A stretch of 64,000 nt of DNA, taken from NCBI GenBank assembly GCA_963781595.1, contig CAWAGG010000006.1:2996017-3060016 (forward strand). Reading direction: 5' to 3'. The notes beneath the pieces were generated by a model. That model searched no databases. It was not told where the DNA came from and worked only from the letters and a program-made list of their open reading frames with translations. Positions within the stretch are counted from its first letter, which is position 1. Each line of letters opens with the position of its first letter. Positions 7,310 to 15,230 of this stretch are shown here, piece by piece. The DNA is from JBEDUK01 sp963781595. GTDB lineage: Bacteria > Actinomycetota > UBA4738. Position numbers and translations under genes: made by a program.

Positions 7310-9028
7310 ATGGCTGACGGACACTCCGGCAACGGACACGGCGGCAACGGACACGGCGGCGCCACCACCCTGACCGCGGAACGGGAGGCTCGGGCGCCGT
7401 TCCGCGCGCGCGCGTACGACTGGATGACGACCACCGATCACAAGAAGATCGGGATCCTCTACATCGTCACCGCGTTCTTCTTCTTCGTCGTCGGCGGCAT
7501 GCTCGCGGAGATGATCCGGGCCGAGCTCGCGAACCCGGGGCTGCAGATCGTCAACGACGAGACGTACAACCAGCTCTTCACGATGCACGGGACGATCATG
7601 ATCTTCCTGTTCGTGATGCCGATGTTCTCCGGCTTCGCGAACTACCTCGTCCCCCTGATGATCGGCGCGCCGGACGTCGCGTTCCCGCGCATCAACGCGC
7701 TCTCGTTCTGGATGGTCCCCGTCGCCGGCCTGATCATGATCTCGGGGTTCCTCGTCAAGGGCGGTGCGGCGGCGGCCGGCTGGACCGGCTACGCGCCGCT
7801 GTCCGAGCAGACGGCGCAGCTCGGCCTGAAGGGCCAGGATCTGTGGATCGTCGCGCTGGTCATCATCGCGGCGGCGTCGCTGCTGGGTTCGATCAACTTC
7901 ATCGCGACGATCCTGAAGATGCGCGCGCCCGGCATGACGATGTTCCGCCTGCCGATCTTCGTGTGGAACACGCTGGTGACGTCGCTGCTCGGCCTGCTCG
8001 CGATCCCCGTGCTGTCCGCCGGGCTGATCATGCTGTTCATCGACCGGAACCTCGGGGGCTCGTTCTTCGACCCGAGCCGCGGCGGCAGCGCGATCCTGTG
8101 GCAGAACGTGTTCTGGTTCTTCGGACACCCCGAGGTCTACATCCTGATCCTGCCGGCGTTCGGCATCATCTCCGAGATCATCCCGGTCTTCAGCCGCAAG
8201 CCCCTCTTCGGCTACCGGGCGTTCGTGTTCGCGACGCTCTCGATCGGCGCGCTGTCGTTCTCGGTCTGGGCGCACCATATGTTCACGACGGGCGCGGTGC
8301 TGCTGCCCTTCTTCTCGATCATGACGTTCCTGATCTCGGTGCCGACCGGCGTGAAGATGTTCAACTGGATCGCGACGATGTGGGGCGGCAAGATCAAGCT
8401 CGACACGCCGATGCTGTTCGCGATCGGGTTCCTGCTGGTCTTCCTGATCGGTGGCATCAACGGCGCGTTCGCGGCGATCGTCCCGTTCGACTTCGCGATC
8501 CAGGACACGTATTTCGTGGTCGCACACCTGCACTACGTCCTGGTCGGCGGCTCGGTGTTCGCGATCTTCGCCGGCTTCTACTTCTGGATGCCGAAGATGA
8601 CCGGCCGCGCGCTGTCCGAGCCGATCGGCAAGATCCAGTTCTGGCTGCTGTTCATCGGGGTCAACCTCACCTTCTTCCCGATGCACACCCTCGGCTTGAA
8701 CGGGATGCAGCGACGGATCGCCGACTACCCGGCGAACGCGGGCCTGACCGGGCTCAACCAGCTCGCGACCCTCGGGGCGGTCATCATCGCGCTGTCGGTG
8801 CTGGTGTTCATCGTCAATTTCGTGATCACGATCCGGAAGCCCCCGACGCACGTGGTCGACCCGTGGGAGGGGAACACGCTCGAGTGGGCCACGTCCTCGC
8901 CGCCTCCGCCGCAGAACTTCACGCAGCTGATCCCGGTGCGCTCCGAGCGCCCGGTGTTCGACTTCCGGCACGCGACGCGTGAGGCGCCGCCGCCGAAGCC
9001 GACCGAGCCGGCGGAGGTGCCGCAGTGA
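7310..9028 (+). CDS. ctaD: Cytochrome c oxidase subunit I
   Basis: A 572-residue heme-copper oxidase catalytic subunit with about twelve spans. CuB ligands are His273 in HPEVY (residues 273-277, which also holds the proton-channel Glu275 and cross-linked Tyr277) and His322-His323 (WAHHMFTTG). Heme ligands lie in FTMHGTIM and VVAHLHYVLVG. The Glu and Tyr make it an A1-type enzyme. The N-terminus carries a short His/Gly-rich run encoded by a tandem DNA repeat (about 7317-7358). It reduces oxygen to water and pumps protons. It follows ctaC by 25 bases and overlaps ctaE by four bases (GTGA), so translation is probably coupled. Confidence 0.97.
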   Translation: MADGHSGNGHGGNGHGGATTLTAEREARAPFRARAYDWMTTTDHKKIGILYIVTAFFFFVVGGMLAEMIRAELANPGLQIVNDETYNQLFTMHGTIMIFLFVMPMFSGFANYLVPLMIGAPDVAFPRINALSFWMVPVAGLIMISGFLVKGGAAAAGWTGYAPLSEQTAQLGLKGQDLWIVALVIIAAASLLGSINFIATILKMRAPGMTMFRLPIFVWNTLVTSLLGLLAIPVLSAGLIMLFIDRNLGGSFFDPSRGGSAILWQNVFWFFGHPEVYILILPAFGIISEIIPVFSRKPLFGYRAFVFATLSIGALSFSVWAHHMFTTGAVLLPFFSIMTFLISVPTGVKMFNWIATMWGGKIKLDTPMLFAIGFLLVFLIGGINGAFAAIVPFDFAIQDTYFVVAHLHYVLVGGSVFAIFAGFYFWMPKMTGRALSEPIGKIQFWLLFIGVNLTFFPMHTLGLNGMQRRIADYPANAGLTGLNQLATLGAVIIALSVLVFIVNFVITIRKPPTHVVDPWEGNTLEWATSSPPPPQNFTQLIPVRSERPVFDFRHATREAPPPKPTEPAEVPQ

Positions 9029-9624
9029 GCGAGCGCATCGAGCGGATGATCGAACGCGGGCACGAGCAGCGCGGCGTGCCGACGCCGTTGCTCGGGATGA
9101 TCCTGTTCATCTCCTCGGAGGTGATGTTCTTCGGCGGGTTCTTCGGCGCGTACTTCGACCTGCGGGCGGGGCAGAAGGTCTGGCCGCCGGCGGTGCCGCA
9201 CATCGAGCCGCTCGAGGCGTGGCCGATCGCGACGATCCTGACGATCCTGCTGGTGACGTCCAGCTTCACCGCCCATGCGGGGCTGTTGTCCGTCAAGCGC
9301 GGGGACAAGCGCGGCCTCACGCGCTGGCTCGTCGTCACGCTGATCCTCGGGTTCGCGTTCCTCGCGCTGCAGCTCTTCGACTACTCGGAGCTCGGGTTCG
9401 GGCTGCGCGACGGCATCTTCGCGACGCTCTTCTACACGATGACGGGGTTCCACTTCGCCCACGTCCTCGGCGGCGCGCTGTTCATGTACCTGCTCGTCCT
9501 GCAGTCGCATCGCGGCGTCTTCACGGCCGAGGACCACACGGCCGTCACCTCGGGCGTGATCTACTGGCACTTCGTCGACGTCGTCTGGATCGGCCTGTTC
9601 ACGACCTACTACCTGCTGAAATGA
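9025..9624 (+). CDS. ctaE: Cytochrome c oxidase subunit III
   Basis: A 199-residue protein with five predicted spans, matching the short actinobacterial subunit III. Family features include MILFISSEVMFFGGFFGAY, FYTMTGFHFAHVLGG with a lipid/proton-associated His, and the terminal YWHFVDVVWIGLFTTYYLL, nearly invariant in this subunit. The GTG start lies inside the ctaD stop (GTGA overlap). It is followed ten bases later by ctaF. The subunit stabilises proton uptake by the catalytic subunit. Confidence 0.95.
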   Translation: MSERIERMIERGHEQRGVPTPLLGMILFISSEVMFFGGFFGAYFDLRAGQKVWPPAVPHIEPLEAWPIATILTILLVTSSFTAHAGLLSVKRGDKRGLTRWLVVTLILGFAFLALQLFDYSELGFGLRDGIFATLFYTMTGFHFAHVLGGALFMYLLVLQSHRGVFTAEDHTAVTSGVIYWHFVDVVWIGLFTTYYLLK

Positions 9625-9634
9625 GGACCGGCCG

Positions 9635-10165
9635 GTGAAGGTCATCGCGACCCTGTTCATCCTGCTCGGCGGCTTCGTGCTGGTCGCCGGCGCGATCCTG
9701 GGGCTCTGGGGATCGGGCCCCGACGAGGTCGCCGGGACCTTCTACCTCGTGGTACTCGCGGTGGCGTTCGCCTACCTGGCGAAGGAGAGCCGGGAGTACG
9801 GCGACGAGCCCGCCGACCTGGACGAGCCCGAGACGGCCGGTGACGGAACCGAGGCGGCCCCGCAAGACGTTCCCGTGGCCCGCGACGTGTCGTTCCACGC
9901 GTCCGCCCCGACCATCACGCCGCTGCTGTTCGCGATCGCCGCTGGGGTCATCGTGACCGGGATGGTCTTCTACCAGTGGCTGGTGTTCCTCGGCGGCGGA
10001 ACGTTGGTGATCGTCGCGATCGCCTGGTTCATGGAGACCGGCCGGCGGCGTGCGGCCGAAGCGGCGGCGAAGGCCGGCCACGGTCACGGCGACCACGGAG
10101 ACGCAGGCGCACACGCCGAGGACCGGCCGGCGGGCCACGCGCCGGACGCAGCGACGACGGGCTGA
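9635..10165 (+). CDS. ctaF: Actinobacterial cytochrome c oxidase subunit IV (CtaF-like)
   Basis: A 176-residue protein with two N-terminal spans (ATLFILLGGFVLVAGAILGL, FYLVVLAVAFAYLA), an acidic loop, and two further spans (PLLFAIAAGVIVTGMVFYQW, VFLGGGTLVIVAIAWFM). This topology and its place directly after subunit III match actinobacterial CtaF. The C-terminus has an unusual His-rich tail (AGHGHGDHGDAGAHAE, about residues 147-162) that could bind metal; that is inference. GTG 9635 is the only sensible start. A GC-rich hairpin begins in the stop codon region and closes the operon. Confidence 0.82.
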   Translation: MKVIATLFILLGGFVLVAGAILGLWGSGPDEVAGTFYLVVLAVAFAYLAKESREYGDEPADLDEPETAGDGTEAAPQDVPVARDVSFHASAPTITPLLFAIAAGVIVTGMVFYQWLVFLGGGTLVIVAIAWFMETGRRRAAEAAAKAGHGHGDHGDAGAHAEDRPAGHAPDAATTG

Positions 10166-10192
10166 GTCCCCGGGCGCCGGCGCGCCGGGGAC
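10166..10192 (+). terminator. GC-rich hairpin at the end of the oxidase operon
   Basis: GTCCCCGG (10166-10173) pairs with CCGGGGAC (10185-10192), and further GC pairs can form in between. It starts directly after the ctaF stop. No T-run follows, so termination here would be intrinsic-weak or Rho-assisted. Confidence 0.45.
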
Positions 10193-10308
10193 CAGACACG
10201 TTCAGCCCGCCGACGTCTTCAGCACCAGATCTGCGCGAGGGTCTTCGAGTTGCTCGTCGGCGTGACGGCGCACGAGCCGACCGCGAACGCGGTGGACCCG
10301 TCGGCCGT

Positions 10309-11058
10309 CTACAGGGCCGGGGTGAACCCGTTCACCAGCCGCAGGACCGGCGCCATCACCTGGATCCAGAGTCCGGAGACGAGAAGCACCCCGATCACCA
10401 TCAGCACGACGCCGCTCACGCCCGCGAACCAGGAGTAGTTCCGGCTGAAGAATCGCATCGCGCCCATGACGCGTTCGACCCCCAGGCCGACCAGCACGAA
10501 CGGGATCGCGAGCCCCATGGAGTAGACGAACAGCAGGGACACGGCCCGGGCGGTGCTCGTCTGCGCGCCGGCGAGCGTCACGATCGCTCCGAGCACCGGA
10601 CCGATGCACGGCGTCCAGCCCGCCGCGAACGCCATGCCGAGCGGGAACGCCCACGCCGGGCCCGGCTTCACGCGGGCCAGCCGCCCGAGCAGGGGCCGCT
10701 CCTCCCGGTACAGGGCCGGCACGCCCACCCGCAGCGCGTACAGCAGCATGAAGGCGCCGAACACGAACACGATCGCGCCAGCGACCCGCTGTCCGCCCGG
10801 GGACCGGATCCAGGTTCCGATCAGGCTCGCGGTGAAGCCGAACACGACCGTGAACACCACGGTGAACCCCGCGACGAAGGCCAGCACCGGTACGAGCGGG
10901 CGCTTCGTGCGTTCCTCCGGCTCCTGGCCGATCACGAACGCCAGGTAGCCGGGAACCAGCGGCAGCACGCACGGCGACGCGAACGAAACGAGGCCGGCGG
11001 CGAGCGCGAGTCCCGGCGCCCACCAGCTGTTCACCTGCGACTGCACGTCGGCCAGCAT
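10309..11058 (-). CDS. ccdA: Thiol-disulfide transporter CcdA, cytochrome c biogenesis
   Basis: A 249-residue, six-span membrane protein of the CcdA/DsbD-beta family. The two redox cysteines are in the mirrored motifs SPCVLPLVPGYL and GWTPCIGPVLG, as expected. CcdA passes electrons across the membrane to keep apocytochrome c cysteines reduced for heme attachment. That suits its place between the oxidase operon and a bc cluster with a c-type cytochrome. ATG 11058 is the start. It is divergent from the bc cluster, and the Rex palindrome at 11159 lies between the two starts, so Rex might control both directions. The 116 bases between it and the oxidase hairpin hold no convincing gene. Confidence 0.92.
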   Translation of the reverse strand: MLADVQSQVNSWWAPGLALAAGLVSFASPCVLPLVPGYLAFVIGQEPEERTKRPLVPVLAFVAGFTVVFTVVFGFTASLIGTWIRSPGGQRVAGAIVFVFGAFMLLYALRVGVPALYREERPLLGRLARVKPGPAWAFPLGMAFAAGWTPCIGPVLGAIVTLAGAQTSTARAVSLLFVYSMGLAIPFVLVGLGVERVMGAMRFFSRNYSWFAGVSGVVLMVIGVLLVSGLWIQVMAPVLRLVNGFTPAL

Positions 11059-11158
11059 CGGCGCCTATCTTCCCAGGGCCCCCCGGGCCCGGCGGCCAGC
11101 CCTGGCGCATGTCCGATTTGCGAACCCGCAGGGCCGTGGTGGATAGTTGGCGGGATGG

Positions 11159-11178
11159 CTTGTGAACCGCTTCACAAG
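11159..11178. promoter_or_regulatory. Rex operator before the cytochrome bc cluster
   Basis: CTTGTGAACCGCTTCACAAG has two perfect 8-base inverted arms around a 4-base spacer and contains the full Rex consensus TTGTGAA-N4-TTCACAA. It is the strongest of the three sites in the window. It sits 135 bases before the first bc-cluster gene and 101 bases before the ccdA start on the other strand. Rex proteins release DNA when NADH rises, so the cluster would be induced under electron-acceptor limitation. Confidence 0.88.
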
Positions 11179-11273
11179 CGGGCGCGGCCGGGATGCCCCG
11201 CTCCCACGACCGAGGCCTCAACGATCTCGGCCCCTCCTCGGGCCGTTCCGCCGTCCTACCCAGTCACGGTGGA

Positions 11274-11279
11274 TATAAT
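11274..11279 (+). promoter_or_regulatory. Consensus -10 box (TATAAT) of the bc cluster
   Basis: An exact TATAAT stands out in GC-rich DNA, 34 bases before the ATG of the first bc-cluster gene. The expected start of transcription would be near 11286. No clear -35 is visible. The Rex palindrome lies about 95 bases upstream of the -10, so repression might need a second contact or another promoter. Confidence 0.6.
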
Positions 11280-11312
11280 CCGGCCCGTCGTCTGGAATGC
11301 GAGGGTCGATCG

Positions 11313-11651
11313 ATGAGGCTCGTGCCCGAGGGGCTCCATAAGCGCTACGAGACCATCCTCAGGGAGTTCGAATGGAACTGGACGAAGGCAGCGATCGCGG
11401 CCCTGGTCCTGTGGTTCCTCGCGATCGTCACGATCGGCGTGATCCCGTCCTGGTGGCTCTACTTCGCCCAGCGCCCTCCGCTGAGCTGGACGCAGAACAA
11501 GTTCTGGCTGTTCAAGCTGCGCGACCTGGTCGCCGTGATCCTGTTCACGATCCCGACCGTCCTGTTCATGGTCGTCCCGTACTTCGTCCAGAAGCACCGC
11601 CAGCGGCTCCGCGGGGCGAACGCCAACCGGGCGGGCGGAGGGTATCGATGA
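11313..11651 (+). CDS. Small two-span membrane protein of the bc cluster, unknown
   Basis: Not recognised. The 112-residue product has an amphipathic N-terminus rich in Glu/Trp, then two hydrophobic spans (AAIAALVLWFLAIVTIGVIP and LVAVILFTIPTVLFMVVPYF) and a basic C-terminal tail, suggesting a cytoplasmic C-terminus. ATG 11313 has GAGGG seven bases upstream; a longer in-frame start at 11193 would read back through the promoter and is rejected. It is the first gene of the cluster, 32 bases before the ferredoxin. It may be a structural or anchoring subunit of the complex. Confidence 0.75.
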   Translation: MRLVPEGLHKRYETILREFEWNWTKAAIAALVLWFLAIVTIGVIPSWWLYFAQRPPLSWTQNKFWLFKLRDLVAVILFTIPTVLFMVVPYFVQKHRQRLRGANANRAGGGYR

Positions 11652-11683
11652 TCGCTCACGCGAGCGGATGGAGGGGCTGACCG

Positions 11684-12088
11684 GTGCCGTTCGTCAAGAC
11701 CGAGGTCGACATCCACGAGGACTACGCGCTGCGGTCGGTCGATGCGGAGTGGCTGAAGCAGGGCGTCAAGTCCCCGAAGCACCTGATGCTCGACCCGGAC
11801 AACTGCATCCTGTGCCGAGCGTGCGAGGACGTCTGCCCGTGGAACGCGATCTGGATGATGAGCCCGGGCATCGTCGAGCAGAGCGAGGACCCCTCGGTCG
11901 AGGCCGACGTCGGCGCCGCGTACGCGATCTTCGTCGTCGACGACAACGCCTGCACGCGCTGCTCGGTGTGCGTCGAGCGCTGCCCGTCGGACGTCCTGTA
12001 CTATGCGCGGCTGCCGGAGGGCGAAGGTGGCGCGCGGACCATGGCGGCGGTGCCCGTGTCGCAGCAGGCCGACGAGGACGCCGAGTAG
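11684..12088 (+). CDS. 2[4Fe-4S] ferredoxin embedded in the bc operon
   Basis: A 134-residue protein with two complete cluster motifs: Cys41, 44, 47 and 51 (CILCRACEDVCP), and Cys90, 93, 96 and 100 (CTRCSVCVERCP). An insertion of about 38 residues separates them, which places it near NuoI/HdrC-type ferredoxins rather than small clostridial ones. No signal peptide is visible, so the clusters are cytoplasmic. GTG 11684 follows GGAGGGG. Placement between a membrane protein and cytochrome b is unusual. It could feed electrons from a cytoplasmic donor to the quinone-reducing side of the complex, or serve an associated dehydrogenase. That role is inference. Confidence 0.85.
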   Translation: MPFVKTEVDIHEDYALRSVDAEWLKQGVKSPKHLMLDPDNCILCRACEDVCPWNAIWMMSPGIVEQSEDPSVEADVGAAYAIFVVDDNACTRCSVCVERCPSDVLYYARLPEGEGGARTMAAVPVSQQADEDAE

Positions 12089-12136
12089 CGGTGCGACCGA
12101 CCGGGCGCTGAGGCGGACGAGGGAGGACCGGAGCAC

Positions 12137-12952
12137 GTGGCGAAGACCGAAGAGCGACCGCCCGACCTGAAGCCGAAGCGCAGGCTGCCGAAGCCGCCGC
12201 GGCCGATGGAGGCGTTCGACAAGCTCCGCGAGGGCGAGATCTGGAAGTCGGTCTTCCGGCCCGGCTCGGTGTTCCGCAAGGGCTACAAGGACACCCAGCG
12301 CGACCGCGCCCTCGCCACGATGAACAACGTGCTCTACCACCTCCACCCGACGAAGGTGAAGCGCCACGGGCTGAAGCTGACCTACACGTTCTGCCTGGGC
12401 GGGCTGTCGTTCTTCCTGTTCATCCTGCTGACGATCACGGGCATCTACCTGATGTTCTTCTACCGACCCTCGGCCGAGCTGGGCTTCGCGCAGGCCTACC
12501 AGGACATGCTCACGATCCGGAGCTCGGTGTTCTTCGGCGACCTGGTCCGCAACATCCATCGGTGGGGCGCGCACCTCATGGTGCTCACCGTCACGCTGCA
12601 TATGGCGCGCGTGTTCTACACGGGCGCCTACAAGCCGCCGCGCGAGTTCAACTGGGTGGTCGGCGTGATCCTGCTGTTCCTGACGCTGGGGCTGTCGTTC
12701 ACCGGCTACCTGCTCCCCTGGGACCAGCTGTCGATCTGGGCCGTCACGATCGCCGAGGGCATCTCGGGGAACTCGCCGCTGATCGCCCAGCAGGCGAAGT
12801 TCATCCTCCTGGGCGGGCTGCAGGTGGGGCCGGAAACGCTCTTACGTTGGTACGTCCTGCACGTCCTGGCGTTGCCGTTCGTGCTGGTCATCTTCCTGGC
12901 GGTCCACTTCTGGCGGATCCGCAAGGACGGCGGCATCTCGGGACCCCTCTAG
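12137..12952 (+). CDS. Cytochrome b6-type subunit of a bc complex
   Basis: A 271-residue split cytochrome b carrying the four heme-b histidines. The first pair lies in NIHRWGAHLMVLTVTLHMAR. The second pair is spread over RWYVLHVLALP and VHFWRIRKDG. The PWDQ motif and the terminal RKDGGISGPL are b6-type signatures. Cys86 in YTFCLGGLSF aligns by eye with the cytochrome b6 cysteine that binds heme c-n covalently, so a third heme on the quinone-reducing side is possible. A 60-residue basic N-terminal extension precedes the first span. The subunit IV half is a separate gene downstream, as in b6f and Bacillus-type complexes, not the one-piece QcrB of Mycobacterium. GTG 12137 follows GGGAGG. Confidence 0.93.
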   Translation: MAKTEERPPDLKPKRRLPKPPRPMEAFDKLREGEIWKSVFRPGSVFRKGYKDTQRDRALATMNNVLYHLHPTKVKRHGLKLTYTFCLGGLSFFLFILLTITGIYLMFFYRPSAELGFAQAYQDMLTIRSSVFFGDLVRNIHRWGAHLMVLTVTLHMARVFYTGAYKPPREFNWVVGVILLFLTLGLSFTGYLLPWDQLSIWAVTIAEGISGNSPLIAQQAKFILLGGLQVGPETLLRWYVLHVLALPFVLVIFLAVHFWRIRKDGGISGPL

Positions 12953-12969
12953 ACCGGATCGACGACGAC

Positions 12970-13797
12970 ATGGCGCGCGACGAATCTCAGATCGACAAGG
13001 AGACCTTCGACCGGGTCCTCGCCGAGGAGCTCGGCAAGGGCACCGACCGGCGGATCGCCGAGGGTCGGGCGCGCTCGGCGGCGGTGAAGGCCTACCGCAA
13101 GGCGCACGGGATCGAGCCGGCGCCGCCGCGACAGGCGGGCGCAGCCGCGCCGGCCGCGGCGTCGGGCAACGGGGGCGGCGACGGGGCGGGCGCACCGGTA
13201 CCGGCGACCGTCGGGGCGGCGGCCGCGGTCGCGAGCGGGCCCGCGGCGCTGCGGACCGCGCCGGCGCCGACCGGCCGGCCACCGTCGGCGAAGCCCGGGA
13301 CCCCGGACAAGCAGCGCCTGCTCGCGCTGGTGCAGCCCGAGGGGATCCAGCGCGTCCAACGCGAGCAAGGCGACCGGGTCAACGTCTTCCCGCACCTGCT
13401 GGCCGAGGAATTCGTCGCGATGTTCATCGTGCTCGTGTTCCTCGTCATCTACTCGACGATCGTCGACGCGCCGCTGCGCGAGCTGGCCAACCCGAACCTG
13501 ACGCCGAACCCGTCGAAGGCGCCCTGGTACTTCCTGGGCCTGCAGGAGCTGCTGCGGTACTTCCACCCGATGATCGCCGGTGTCGTGTTCCCCACGCTGA
13601 TCCTGGTCGGGCTGGCGGCGATCCCGTACATCGATCGGAACCCGAGCACGAAGCCCGGCGACCGCAAGCTGATCATCCTGCTGATCACGATGCTGTTCAT
13701 GTTCGGCGCGACGCTGACGATCATCGGTTCGTTCTTCCGGGGCGAGGGCTTCAACTGGGTCTGGCCCTGGAGCCAAGGGCTGTTCTTCGAGTTATGA
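12970..13797 (+). CDS. Subunit IV-like C-terminal half of cytochrome b
   Basis: A 275-residue protein. Residues about 120-275 match the C-terminal half of split cytochrome b. They carry three spans and the quinol-site neighbourhood PWYFLGLQELLRYFHP. The first ~115 residues are an extension, charged at the start (MARDESQIDKETFDRVLAEE) and then Ala/Pro/Gly-rich and probably disordered. That is much longer than plant or cyanobacterial subunit IV. ATG 12970 is 17 bases after the b6 gene, and the stop overlaps the Rieske start (ATGA). Together with the upstream gene it forms the quinol-oxidising core. Confidence 0.88.
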   Translation: MARDESQIDKETFDRVLAEELGKGTDRRIAEGRARSAAVKAYRKAHGIEPAPPRQAGAAAPAAASGNGGGDGAGAPVPATVGAAAAVASGPAALRTAPAPTGRPPSAKPGTPDKQRLLALVQPEGIQRVQREQGDRVNVFPHLLAEEFVAMFIVLVFLVIYSTIVDAPLRELANPNLTPNPSKAPWYFLGLQELLRYFHPMIAGVVFPTLILVGLAAIPYIDRNPSTKPGDRKLIILLITMLFMFGATLTIIGSFFRGEGFNWVWPWSQGLFFEL

Positions 13798-14510
13798 CGC
13801 CGACGGTCGCCGTCTCGAGCCTGTCCCCGACCGCGGTCGTGCTCCTGACCGTGGGCGTGATGACGTTCCTGTTCATCTTCATCCTGGGGAACTCGTTCCG
13901 CCGCAGCCGGCGTCACGCCGCGGCACCGGCGGGCGCCGACGGCGCCGAGGCCGCTCCAGGAACGGCGCCGGCGCCCATCTCGCGGCGTGACTTCTTCCGC
14001 GGCGGCCTCCTCGTCGCGCTCGGTGCGTTCGTCGCGGAGTTCGGCGGCGCCACGCTCGCGTTCCTGTGGCCGAACCTCAAGGGGGGCTTCGGCTCGGAGA
14101 TCGAGGCCGGCTCGCTCGATGACATCAAGGGGTTCATCGCTGCGAACCACCAGCCCTACTACTACGGGGCCGGGCGCTTCTACATCGTGCCGTACAACGG
14201 CGACGGGACGAACACGGTCTACGCCGGGATCACCGAGGAGAACCTGATGGCGCTCTACCAGAAGTGCGTCCACCTGGGATGCCGGGTCCCCTTCTGCCAG
14301 ACGAGCCGGTGGTTCGAGTGCCCCTGCCACGGCTCGAAGTACAACGAGGCCGGCGAGTACGAGTTGGGGCCGGCGCCGACCGGGCTGAACCGGTTCAAGC
14401 TCACGATCAAGGGCGGGACGGTGTTCGTCGACACGTCGAACATCATCCCCGGGCCGCCGCGCGGGACGAACACGACGCACCAGTCGCCCGAGGGACCGTT
14501 CTGCGTGTGA
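13794..14510 (+). CDS. Rieske iron-sulfur protein
   Basis: A 238-residue protein. Cluster ligands are Cys158/His160 (KCVHLGC) and Cys176/His179 (CPCHGS), with Cys163 and Cys178 placed for the stabilising disulfide. An additional Cys168 is present. Two hydrophobic segments occur: residues 12-32 and about 69-92. The latter is preceded by SRRDFFRGG, a twin-arginine-like anchor as in actinobacterial QcrA. The protein carries electrons from quinol to the cytochrome c subunit. Its ATG overlaps the stop of the preceding gene by four bases. Confidence 0.95.
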   Translation: MTPTVAVSSLSPTAVVLLTVGVMTFLFIFILGNSFRRSRRHAAAPAGADGAEAAPGTAPAPISRRDFFRGGLLVALGAFVAEFGGATLAFLWPNLKGGFGSEIEAGSLDDIKGFIAANHQPYYYGAGRFYIVPYNGDGTNTVYAGITEENLMALYQKCVHLGCRVPFCQTSRWFECPCHGSKYNEAGEYELGPAPTGLNRFKLTIKGGTVFVDTSNIIPGPPRGTNTTHQSPEGPFCV

Positions 14511-14530
14511 CGGTGGCCGGGGGGGGTGCG

Positions 14531-15223
14531 ATGACGCAAGGGATGCTCGCGGCCGTGACCTCGAGCCGGGCGTGGGCGATCACGATCGCCCTGCTGATCG
14601 GCGCGGTGTTCATCCTCGGCACCGCGTACATGGTCCTACGCAAGCCGCGCCGGCCGGGGACCCCGGACATCCCGTCGGCGATGCGGCCGGGTCCCACGGA
14701 CCAGGAGCTCGAGTCGACACAGCAGCCGCGGATGCTGGCGTGGGGCGCCGTGCTGGTGATGATCATGGCGCTGTGGATCCCGCTCGTCTGGCTCTTGGAG
14801 CCCAGCGCGAACGCGAAGGACCAGCTGAAGATCAACGCGGACTACGTGAAGCAGGGCTCATTGCTCGTCCAGCTTTCGACGAAGGAGAACGCCGCCGGGT
14901 TCGGGTGCGTCCGGTGCCACGGCGCCGATCTGGACGGGGGCTCCAACTACTTCAACGGCACCGTCGTGACCGTTCCCAGCCTGCGGACGGTCTGCGCGGG
15001 TCCGAACGGCAACCCGCCCCACGCGCAGATCAAGAGCCTCTCGGACATCGTGAACACGATCGCGCAGGGTCGCGCCGGCACCGACATGCCGTCCTGGAGC
15101 GTGAAGTACACGGGGCCCCTCGATGACGACCAGATCAACGCGATCGTGAACTACATCCTGTCGATCCAGAAACCCGTCCCCGGCGGGCCGAAGAACAACG
15201 TCTGCATCAACCCGATCAAATGA
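14531..15223 (+). CDS. Membrane-anchored monoheme cytochrome c
   Basis: A 230-residue protein with two N-terminal spans (AITIALLIGAVFILGTAYMV and MLAWGAVLVMIMALWIPLVW) and a periplasmic cytochrome c domain. The heme site is Cys126-Val-Arg-Cys129-His130. A likely Met ligand lies in GTDMPSWS, and the usual C-terminal helix is LDDDQINAIVNYILSIQ. One heme per chain differs from the diheme QcrC of Mycobacterium and Corynebacterium. It follows the Rieske gene by 20 bases with a G-run before ATG 14531. It should accept electrons from the Rieske protein and pass them to the oxidase, probably via the cupredoxin domain of CtaC (inference). Confidence 0.92.
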   Translation: MTQGMLAAVTSSRAWAITIALLIGAVFILGTAYMVLRKPRRPGTPDIPSAMRPGPTDQELESTQQPRMLAWGAVLVMIMALWIPLVWLLEPSANAKDQLKINADYVKQGSLLVQLSTKENAAGFGCVRCHGADLDGGSNYFNGTVVTVPSLRTVCAGPNGNPPHAQIKSLSDIVNTIAQGRAGTDMPSWSVKYTGPLDDDQINAIVNYILSIQKPVPGGPKNNVCINPIK

Positions 15224-15230
15224 GCGCGCG

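Noticed and set aside
7317..7358. Tandem DNA repeat that could suggest a repeat array or CRISPR-like unit
   Set aside because: It is the in-frame Gly/Asn/His run at the N-terminus of ctaD, only two to three short units, without spacers.
7199..8971. Long open frame opposite ctaD (590 codons, Glu/Arg/His-rich)
   Set aside because: Its composition (runs of R, D, E, H, Q) is the mirror of GC-rich codons of a conserved oxidase gene. There is no start context or domain.
10193..10308. Short minus-strand open stretch after the oxidase hairpin (AFAVGSCAVTPTSNS)
   Set aside because: No start codon with a ribosome-binding site, too short, and no homologous end recognised; left as intergenic.
11193..11312. 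Longer N-terminus for the first bc-cluster gene (start at 11193)
   Set aside because: It would run through the TATAAT box, and ATG 11313 has its own ribosome-binding site.
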